From the NCBI RefSeq assembly GCF_024204665.1, contig NZ_CP100355.1:1717451-1781450 (forward strand): 64,000 bases of DNA. Direction: 5' to 3'. A program made the position numbers and the translations under genes. Origin of the DNA: Natronosalvus rutilus (GTDB lineage Archaea; Halobacteriota; Halobacteria; Halobacteriales; Natrialbaceae). The notes under the pieces were generated by a model, which was not told the DNA's origin, made no database searches, and was given only the letters and a program-made list of their open reading frames with translations. Of the stretch, positions 55,163 through 62,165 are shown piece after piece (the first letter of the stretch is position 1; each line of letters starts with the position of its first letter).

Positions 55163-55804
55163 ATGGGACGTTCTCCTCCGGCAGCGCTCGATCAGTACGA
55201 CCCGGGCTCGAGCGTACTTGTCGTCAGCCCCTCCATGGACGCGTCCGACATCGTTACCACCGTCGAGGGCATTCGTTCTCCCGATCCGACCGACAAGGCC
55301 GACGACGAGCGGCCGACGGTCGTCGTCTCTCGCGTCCACACGGCCGAGGCCATACTGGACGCCTGGCGGTCGCGCATCGGCGACTTTCCGAGTCAATTCA
55401 GCATCGTCTCCATCGGCGAGGTTACCCGTTCGATAACCGCCGGCACCAGTTCTGTGGAACTCCCCCAGGCGCACATCCTCACCGTCGGTACCGAGGACGT
55501 CACCGGCATCGGCATCGCGATCGGCGACGCACTCTCGCGGTGGGACGAGGGCAAGGGTGAAACCGAGGACTCGAACACAGACTCGAGCCCGAACCAGCAC
55601 CCCATCCTCTGGTTCGAATCACTCACACCGCTGCTTGAGCGCAAAGGTCTCGAGATGACTTTCCGATTCCTGCACGTGACCCTTGAGGAAATCCGTCGGG
55701 CCGACGCCGTCGCGTACGTCCACGTCGACTCGTCGGTCCACGACAGGGAGACGATCATGACACTTACGCATCTCTTCGACGACGTCGTCGAATTCGAGCC
55801 GTGA
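55163..55804 (+). CDS. DUF7504 family protein
   Basis: A 213-residue protein from ATG 55163, fixed by the TATA box. The fold appears to be a RecA-like alpha/beta domain without a Walker A motif (GSSVLVVSPSMDASDIVTTV at the P-loop position; LTPLLERKGLEMTFRFLHVT later). Such proteins are common beside signalling genes in haloarchaea, and no function is known. The response regulator at 56005 lies on the opposite strand. Confidence 0.65.
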   Translation: MGRSPPAALDQYDPGSSVLVVSPSMDASDIVTTVEGIRSPDPTDKADDERPTVVVSRVHTAEAILDAWRSRIGDFPSQFSIVSIGEVTRSITAGTSSVELPQAHILTVGTEDVTGIGIAIGDALSRWDEGKGETEDSNTDSSPNQHPILWFESLTPLLERKGLEMTFRFLHVTLEEIRRADAVAYVHVDSSVHDRETIMTLTHLFDDVVEFEP

Positions 55805-56004
55805 GTATGAGTTCGACGCTCTGCGGATAACGCTTGAGTCTCTGCGACTACCGCTCGAGTTCGGCCCTGTGTACGACGGCGCGAAAACTGCTACTACCGA
55901 AAACCCCTTCTGAGGCGAAGCGGCGGCAGGTATCGACGATCGATTAGCGTCGACAGTGAGCGGACGCGACGGGACGCGACGATCACCGCCGACAGCCCTC
56001 CGCC

Positions 56005-56457
56005 TCAGGACTCGATCGGCGGGTGTTGTACCGACTCGATCCAGAAATCCTCGACTGCTCGCACCATCGAATCGAACTCGTCCGGCGAATCGGGTTTGGT
56101 CAGGTAGGCGTTGGCGGCCCGTTCGTACGATTTGATGATGTCTTCTCTGGCCGTCGAACTCGAGAGGACCAACACCGGCGGGGACGGGTGATCGAAGTCG
56201 TCTTTCAGCATCTCGAGAATTGAAAACCCATCGAGCCGAGGGAGGTTCAGGTCCAGTAAGATCAGATCGGGAAAGGGCCGTTCGTCGTCCTGTTGGCACT
56301 CGTGTAAGATTCGAACGGCTTCCTCGCCGTCCGTCGCAATCTGAAAGCGCACCTCGTTCAGAGCCGATTTGAACGCCTCCTCGGTGAGCCGAATGTCTCC
56401 TGGGTTGTCCTCGATGAGGAGAATATCGACGGGCTCCGTTGGTCTGAACGTCTGCAC
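56005..56457 (-). CDS. Single-domain response regulator (Rcp1-like)
   Basis: A 150-residue receiver-only protein: acidic pocket E16-D17, phosphoacceptor D69 (LLDLNLP), switch residues near S100-S101, and K121 (TKPDSP). It has no output domain, as in Rcp1, so it may relay or sink phosphate from a histidine kinase. The nearest kinase in the window (13-15 kb) is broken. Confidence 0.93.
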   Translation of the reverse strand: MQTFRPTEPVDILLIEDNPGDIRLTEEAFKSALNEVRFQIATDGEEAVRILHECQQDDERPFPDLILLDLNLPRLDGFSILEMLKDDFDHPSPPVLVLSSSTAREDIIKSYERAANAYLTKPDSPDEFDSMVRAVEDFWIESVQHPPIES

Positions 56458-56573
56458 ACACGTCCTTTCTTCCAGACCTGCCTAAAGGTGGTCCCTAAGC
56501 ATGTGGGGTAAGCACCGACACGCGTCGATTTCGTGTGGAAGAACCGCAAGCGACGACGTACGCTCGTGACGGC

Positions 56574-57413
56574 TCACGCGATTCCGACGCGAACCGTGAC
56601 TCCGTCCGGATCGGTAGTCTCGAATCCGTTCTCACGGTCCGTCACGGAGACGTCGGTGGCGACCAGTCGGTCGTGGATCGTCTCGAGTGCCGCCGCGCTC
56701 GGAACGAGGAGTTCGAACCACGCCAGCCCGCGGCCGTCCACCGGTCGTGGCTGCGATCGACCGGCCCACGTGTTCACGCCCAGGTGGTGGTGGTAGCCGC
56801 CCGCCGAGACGAACAGGGCTCTGTCGAGTTCGGTCTGTACTTCGAATCCCAGCGTATTGACGTAGAACTCGCGAGCGGCCTCGAGCGAGGTCGTTTCGAG
56901 GTGGACGTGACCGACCGTCGTCCCGTCGGGAACGGTCGCCGCTCCGTCCGACTCGGCGGCGACACCCTCGAGATCCAGTGGAATCGTGCCGATCCGAACC
57001 GTTCCGTCGTCGCGACGCGGCCACGCCGACTGCGGTCGGTCGCAGTAGATCTCGACGCCGTTGCCGTCGGGGTCGTCGAGGTACAGCGCCTCGCTGACGT
57101 AGTGGTCGGAGGCGCCGTTCAGCGTCCACCGGTCGCGAATCCGCTCGAGGGCAGCCCCGAGCGCGGCTCTCGAGGCGACCTCGAAGGCGTTGTGGAACAG
57201 CCCCGCCTGGCTCCGATTGCGTGGTGTGGCATCGGCGTCTCGGCGAAGCTCGAGCAACGGTTCCGTCTCGGTGCCGAGCGTCGCCGCCGTCTCGCTGTTC
57301 GCTCGGACGACGAGCCCGACGACGTCTCGATAGAACTCGATCGATTCCTCGAGGTTCGCGACGGTCAGCGCGGTGCGACCGATGCGCGTCGAATCCGGGA
57401 GGTGGTCAGTCAT
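56574..57413 (-). CDS. VOC family dioxygenase-like protein (two glyoxalase domains)
   Basis: A 279-residue protein made of two VOC modules (about residues 8-135 and 150-275). TRIGRTALTVANLEESIEFY and VGHVHLETTSLEAAREFYVN are the starts of the beta-alpha-beta units. H in GHVHLE, HHHLGVN and E in WFELLVP suit one metal site, as in catechol-2,3-dioxygenase. The substrate is unknown. Confidence 0.87.
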   Translation of the reverse strand: MTDHLPDSTRIGRTALTVANLEESIEFYRDVVGLVVRANSETAATLGTETEPLLELRRDADATPRNRSQAGLFHNAFEVASRAALGAALERIRDRWTLNGASDHYVSEALYLDDPDGNGVEIYCDRPQSAWPRRDDGTVRIGTIPLDLEGVAAESDGAATVPDGTTVGHVHLETTSLEAAREFYVNTLGFEVQTELDRALFVSAGGYHHHLGVNTWAGRSQPRPVDGRGLAWFELLVPSAAALETIHDRLVATDVSVTDRENGFETTDPDGVTVRVGIA

Positions 57414-57661
57414 GCGATTCGGAATCCTCGTCGGCGGCGGGCGGTGTTCGTCGGTCGTCGATCCGGCTGGTGGCTGTCACGATGTTCTGTTAGATATTCG
57501 GGCGTGAATCCGATATACTTTCGCGAACACCAGTTTCACCTGGTTACGCCGATGTCATCCGGCGGTTGCTCGAGGGAGTGCGTTCGTCTGGTTCTTCCGA
57601 CTCTCCTAGCTCGTTCGGGAGGCGGAAATCGTCCGGAGACGTCTCCAATGGCCCAGACTGG

Positions 57662-58798
57662 TCACGCGAGCCGATTCGAAGCGAGTTCCGCACCCTGGAC
57701 CAGCGACTCGAGTTTCTTCCAGACGAGCGCCGGATAAACGAGGTTCGCGGTCATCACCGTCTCGAAACCGCAATCGCAGCCGGCGACTATTCGCGACGGA
57801 TCGCCGACGCTCTCGGCGAATCGCTCGAGTCGGTCCGCGACGACCTCGGGGTGCTCGACGACGTTCGTCTTCACGTCGATCACGCCGGGAACGAGCGTCC
57901 AGTCGTCGGGGAGCGGGTGCTCTGCGATCGTCCGGTACTCGTGGTTGTGCCGGGGATTCGCGCCTTCGACGACCAGACCCGAAACGTCGGCCTCGTAGAA
58001 TTTGTCGATGACGTCGCCAAGCGCCACGTCGTGGTGGTGAGGACCCGGGTAGTTCCCCCAGCAGGCGTGGAGTCGAACGCGGTCGGACGGGACGTCGCCG
58101 AGCGCGACGTTGATCGCCTCCACGTAGGTTTCGACCTGGTCGCGGAACTCGTCGGTCGAGGCGTCCTTGTAGGTGATCGTGAACCCGGCGAGCAGTTCCG
58201 GCGCGTCGATCTGTAACTGTGCGCCGCTGTCGACGATAATCTCGTACTCGGTCCGGAGCGACTCCGCGAGGTCGAAGATGTACTCCTCGTTTGAGTCGTG
58301 ATACGTCGAGTCGGTGAACCGGAGCACGGCCCCCGGCGACGGCGCGGTGTGGAATCGATCGCTGAAGGAAACGCCCGTCTCCTCGACCGCCTCGCCGAAG
58401 CGAGCCAGGTCTCGTTCGAGGGCCTCCTCCCCGACGTACTCGATGGGACCCGTCGCGATCGGTCCGCCGATGTTGTCGATGTCACCCAGCGCGTGTTCGG
58501 CGAACTCGGGATACTCCTCGAGGTCGGCCGGCAGGTCGCGCTCGGCGAACCGGTCCGAGTACCCGGAGAGGCGATTCGTCACGTCGACGGAGTACGCGAG
58601 CCGACTCTGTTCGCCGTCGTTCGCGACGTCGATTCCCGCTTCGGCCTGTTTGCGAACCACGTCGCGGACCGCCTCGCCGACGGCGGTCTCGAACGCCTCC
58701 GAACGCGAATCGTCGTCGCGTCGCAACACTTCGCGGAGGGCGTCCGACCGGGGAAGGCTTCCGACGTGCGTCGTCTGGATGGAGAGATCACTGGACAT
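57662..58798 (-). CDS. MetE-like cobalamin-independent methionine synthase family protein
   Basis: A 378-residue protein that corresponds to the C-terminal catalytic half of MetE. Zinc ligands are in LHACWGNYPG (His, Cys) and GCDCGFETV (Cys). HVGSLPRSDALRE near the start is the family N-terminus. Archaeal short MetE forms use methylcorrinoid or unknown donors; related enzymes include epoxyalkane:CoM transferase, so homocysteine is only the likeliest acceptor. A TATA box and a dyad precede it. Confidence 0.85.
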   Translation of the reverse strand: MSSDLSIQTTHVGSLPRSDALREVLRRDDDSRSEAFETAVGEAVRDVVRKQAEAGIDVANDGEQSRLAYSVDVTNRLSGYSDRFAERDLPADLEEYPEFAEHALGDIDNIGGPIATGPIEYVGEEALERDLARFGEAVEETGVSFSDRFHTAPSPGAVLRFTDSTYHDSNEEYIFDLAESLRTEYEIIVDSGAQLQIDAPELLAGFTITYKDASTDEFRDQVETYVEAINVALGDVPSDRVRLHACWGNYPGPHHHDVALGDVIDKFYEADVSGLVVEGANPRHNHEYRTIAEHPLPDDWTLVPGVIDVKTNVVEHPEVVADRLERFAESVGDPSRIVAGCDCGFETVMTANLVYPALVWKKLESLVQGAELASNRLA

Positions 58799-59241
58799 CT
58801 ACGTTCACTCGTGTCACGTGAACGTGCTCGAGCCACGTTTATATTCTCTTCTCCGACGTCCGCGTGGCGTACGGAAGGCCGTCGACTATTTCGCCGGCCG
58901 GTCCCCCAGAGAGGGGGAGTCCGTCGCCGTCCTCGAGAGCGAAATCGACTACGATCAACGGCGACGATCCGTCGGCGTCACCAGTCACTCGGTGCGTTCG
59001 AAGTAAACGCGCTGTTACGTCCGATCCGGAGGCGCGAAGTGGTCCAATACGACCACGGGAGGATCTATTGGGCGCCGCAATCGCGACGGAGCGGGTTCGA
59101 CGATGGCACCGGGTAACTCGGCGTTACGGACGCGTCCACTGGTGGCCCTCGTACAGTACAGGAACAACAGCCGATTGAGCGAGAAAATTACGGGAACGAT
59201 TGGTGGCGTTTATCCATTCGTCTATCGCCGTCTCGAGCGTT
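58799..59241. other. Gene-free stretch, divergent promoters
   Basis: This 443-bp gap carries the operator-like dyad and TATA box of the MetE-like gene on its left. TCCCCC-AGAGA-GGGGGA is a hairpin at 58902-58918. GTTTATC (59208-59214) serves the sugar dehydrogenase on the right. A weak frame around 58830-59005 (KAVDYFAGRSPREGESVAVL) may be a remnant, but no gene is supported. Confidence 0.5.
58801..58845 (-). promoter_or_regulatory. Dyad and TATA box of the MetE-like gene
   Basis: ACGTTCAC and GTGAACGT (58801-58808, 58818-58825) form a perfect 8-bp inverted repeat with a 9-bp spacer. It starts 3 bp before the start codon and covers the expected transcription start. AATATAAAC (58837-58845, minus strand) is a good TATA box. 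Binding here would block transcription. Confidence 0.7.
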
Positions 59242-61368
59242 ATGAACGAACAGCCAGGCGACGACGAGCGAACCACTCGTCCGTACGAATCCGGGACCGG
59301 GAACTCTCGCTGGTGGCCGACCACGCGGCGACGACTGCTCCAGGCGACCGCCGCTGCGGGTGGCCTCGCCGCAATCGGTAACTCGACGCTCGCCCAGGAG
59401 AGCGAGACGATCGAACTCGGGGGTGAGACCAGCGGATGGCAAGGAGTCGCTCCGGACGAAATCGAAGGCGAAACCAACCCAACGCTGGAACTCGAGGAGG
59501 GGACGACGTACGAACTCACGTGGGAGAACCTCGACGGCCAGGCGCACAACATCGTCATCGTCGACGGCGACGGCGAGGAACTCGAGCGCACCGAACTCCT
59601 GGCCGAGGAAGGGGAGACCCAGACGCTCGAGTTCGAGGCGACGAGCGAGATGGCGGAGTACTACTGCGAACCGCACGCAGGAACGATGCGCGGGGAGGTC
59701 TCGATCGACGGTGAAACCGACGACGAAACAGGTGACGAGTCGGAAGACGGCGAGGTACCGGCGTTCTTCGATCCGGGGGCCGAAATCGGGCTCCAGTCGG
59801 TCGCGGAGGGGATGACGGCGCCGACCGACTTTGCCGTGATCGGTGGGGGTCAGGACCAGGACCAGGACCAGTACCTCGTCGCCGATCAAACGGGCGAACT
59901 ATGGCTCGTCGACGGCGACGGACGGCGAGAGGAACCGTTCCTCGACGTGAGCGACCGGCTGGTCGAACTCGGGACGTTCGAAGGATCGTACGCCGATCCG
60001 AACCAGGACTACGACGAACGGGGTCTCCTCGGCGTGGAGGTCCACCCGAACTTCGCCGAGAACTGTCGCTTCTTCGTTCACTACAGCGCGCCGCCGAACG
60101 ACGAGACGCCCGAGGGCTGGAGCCACGTCGAAGTCATCTCGGAGTTCCACGCGTCGGGCGACCGGAGTGAAGCCGACCCGGACTCGGAGACCGTCCTCCT
60201 GGAGTTCCAGAAACCGCAGTACAACCACGACGCGGGTCCGATGGCCTTCGGACCTGACGGCTACCTGTACGTCCCGATGGGCGACGGCGGCGGCGCGAAC
60301 GACGACATGGAGGGCCACCTCGAGGACTGGTACGACGAGAACGCCGGCGGTAACGGACAGAACGTCACCGATACCCTCCTCGGTGGCATCCATCGGATCG
60401 ACGTCGACGCGGAGAGCGACGACAAACCCTACGCCATCCCGGACGACAATCCCCTGGTCGACGTGGACGATGCCATCGACGAGTACTACGCGTGGGGGTT
60501 CCGGAACCCGTTCGGCATCTCGTTCGACAGCGACGGGCGACTGTTCGTTTCCGACGCCGGGCAGGACCTCTACGAGGAGGCGAACCTCGTCGAAGCCGGC
60601 GGCAACTACGGCTGGAACGTCAAGGAGGGGACCCACTGCTTCAGTACGGATAGCCCGAGCGATCCGCCCGCAGACTGTCCGGACGCCGCTCCCGACGAAC
60701 CGCCGTACAACGGCCAGGAACTGCAGGATCCGATCGTCGAATACCCCCACGTGTACGAGGGCGAGACGGTCGGGATCACGATTATCGGCGGCCACGTGTA
60801 CGAGGCCGACCAGCTCGAGGAGTTACAGGGCAAGTACGTCTTCGGCGACTGGACGTCCGATCCGGCTCGCCAGGCGCCGGCGGGTCGACTCCTCGCGGCG
60901 TCAGAGCCTACCGACGACGACGGGGGTTCGGGCGACGACGGGGGTTCGGACGACAACGAGACGGCGGATACCAACTCGAGCGACGATGCTGACGGCGGGG
61001 AAGAGGACGTCGAGGCCATACCCCGTGACGAACTCTGGGAGATGGAAGAACTCCAGGTCTCGGGGACCGACGACGGTTCCTTCCCCTACTTCGTTCGGCA
61101 GTTCGGCCAGGACGGCGACGGTAACGTCTACGTCCTCGCAAATCGAGAGGGTGTGCCGTCGGGCGACACGGGAGTCGTCATGAAGATCGTGCCATCGGGC
61201 GAGGGAGACGACATCTCGGTATCCGAGGATGGGGCTGACGAACAGGAGTCGGACGAGGAGGCGACCGAGGACACGCAGGATGAAGATGAAGACCAGGGTG
61301 ACGGGACTGACAGCAACGAAACAGATAACAACGAAACTGACGGTAACGAAACCGACAACGAGACGTAA
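59242..61368 (+). CDS. Tat-exported cupredoxin-sugar dehydrogenase fusion
   Basis: A 708-residue protein from ATG 59242. A Tat signal (RRRLLQATAAAGGLAAIG, residues 29-46) precedes a blue-copper domain (about 55-157) with ligands H102 (GQAHNIVI), C142, H145 and M149 (YYCEPHAGTMRGEV). After an acidic hinge comes a PQQ/sorbosone dehydrogenase-type beta propeller (about 180-560: RGLLGVEVHPNFAENCRFFV, YNHDAGPMAFGPDGYLYVPM, YYAWGFRNPFGISFD). The C-terminal ~90 residues are acidic and end in four NET sequons, likely glycosylated. Copper may accept electrons directly from the sugar-oxidising domain at the cell surface. GTTTATC 28-34 bp upstream fits a short leader. Confidence 0.88.
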   Translation: MNEQPGDDERTTRPYESGTGNSRWWPTTRRRLLQATAAAGGLAAIGNSTLAQESETIELGGETSGWQGVAPDEIEGETNPTLELEEGTTYELTWENLDGQAHNIVIVDGDGEELERTELLAEEGETQTLEFEATSEMAEYYCEPHAGTMRGEVSIDGETDDETGDESEDGEVPAFFDPGAEIGLQSVAEGMTAPTDFAVIGGGQDQDQDQYLVADQTGELWLVDGDGRREEPFLDVSDRLVELGTFEGSYADPNQDYDERGLLGVEVHPNFAENCRFFVHYSAPPNDETPEGWSHVEVISEFHASGDRSEADPDSETVLLEFQKPQYNHDAGPMAFGPDGYLYVPMGDGGGANDDMEGHLEDWYDENAGGNGQNVTDTLLGGIHRIDVDAESDDKPYAIPDDNPLVDVDDAIDEYYAWGFRNPFGISFDSDGRLFVSDAGQDLYEEANLVEAGGNYGWNVKEGTHCFSTDSPSDPPADCPDAAPDEPPYNGQELQDPIVEYPHVYEGETVGITIIGGHVYEADQLEELQGKYVFGDWTSDPARQAPAGRLLAASEPTDDDGGSGDDGGSDDNETADTNSSDDADGGEEDVEAIPRDELWEMEELQVSGTDDGSFPYFVRQFGQDGDGNVYVLANREGVPSGDTGVVMKIVPSGEGDDISVSEDGADEQESDEEATEDTQDEDEDQGDGTDSNETDNNETDGNETDNET

Positions 61369-61443
61369 TCAGCAACGAACCGACTCGCACCAATACGGCT
61401 CGAAGAGGCGTTCTCCTCGCTCCCACTCGAGCCGATGGAAGAT

Positions 61444-61623
61444 CTACGACTGCTGATTTTCCGGCCAGCCGGCGTCGATGCCCGCACCGAGGACGATTCC
61501 GAGAGCGATCCCGATAGCCAACTCGTCCATCGCGACGCCGATGGCGACGCCGAGTACGAGCCCGATCGACATCCCCGTCCCGGGCGCTCGTCGGGACTCG
61601 TCCTCTCCGTCTCTGGAAGCCAT
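61444..61623 (-). CDS. Small glycine-zipper membrane protein, 59 residues
   Basis: A short gene read on the minus strand (ATG 61621-61623, TAG 61444-61446). After a charged start (MASRDGEDESRRAPGTGM) comes a glycine-patterned hydrophobic stretch: SIGLVLGVAIGVAMDELAIG, then IALGIVLGAGIDAG. Small residues at every fourth position are a glycine-zipper pattern able to pack two helices closely. The opening 17 residues are polar and halophile-like. Very similar small proteins are common in haloarchaea but not characterised. Confidence 0.7.
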   Translation of the reverse strand: MASRDGEDESRRAPGTGMSIGLVLGVAIGVAMDELAIGIALGIVLGAGIDAGWPENQQS

Positions 61624-61790
61624 GAGGACATACTCGCTGTATCTGGAGATAATACTATCGCTGAACGTACGGAAAGCGGTTGTGCGAATTGGACCTCTCG
61701 GACTGAACGAACTCTCGGGGAGAAGTACGTTTTTCGCCCTGAGCCCCGAGCGACTCGCTACGCTCGTCAGATTGATTCAGTGAAAATGTA

Positions 61791-61808
61791 CTGACTGGGA
61801 TTTGAACC
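61791..61808 (-). other. tRNA-Gly 3' fragment, possible attachment-site relic
   Basis: CTGACTGGGATTTGAACC matches the T-arm/acceptor end of the tRNA-Gly gene (61949-61966) at 17 of 18 bases and in the same orientation, 158 bp away. It has no other part of a tRNA. Such duplicated tRNA tails are left by site-specific integration. Confidence 0.55.
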
Positions 61809-61943
61809 ACGCTCGAGAACCTGTTCGCGACGCTCACAGAACCTCTCGGTCTGATTCAAATCTTCGGGTGACTTCACGGCTCACCGATGGCGGATGGCGA
61901 GCACACGCTACGCGGTGCTCGTCGGTATTGTTCTCCGTAGAAG

Positions 61944-62014
61944 TGCGCTGGCTGGGATTTGAACCCAGGTTGTGACCATGGCAAGGTCACGTGATACCAC
62001 TACACTACCAGCGC
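61944..62014 (-). tRNA. tRNA-Gly (GCC)
   Basis: The acceptor GCGCTGG (62014-62008) pairs with CCAGCGC (61951-61945), discriminator A. The anticodon loop holds GCC between GTGACC-like and GGTCAC arms, and the T-arm is GGGTTCAAATCCC. Length is 71 nt with a short variable loop. CTTATAC (62047-62053, minus strand) 33 bp upstream is its promoter box. Confidence 0.97.
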
Positions 62015-62165
62015 CCGGTTGCACTCTCACCTACACCGGCAAGGGTGTATAAGGGTTGCGAATTGGGAGGGGTGTGGGCTACGACTGCACGACTCACACC
62101 GCGCGCCCGGACGGCGATTTACCGACTCGATAAACACCCTCGAGGCTCGCGGCGACGGCGTTGGC

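Noticed and set aside
58830-59005. Peptide-like frame in the gap before the sugar dehydrogenase
   Set aside because: No start codon with promoter spacing, mixed composition, and a hairpin within it. It may be a remnant but cannot be called a gene.
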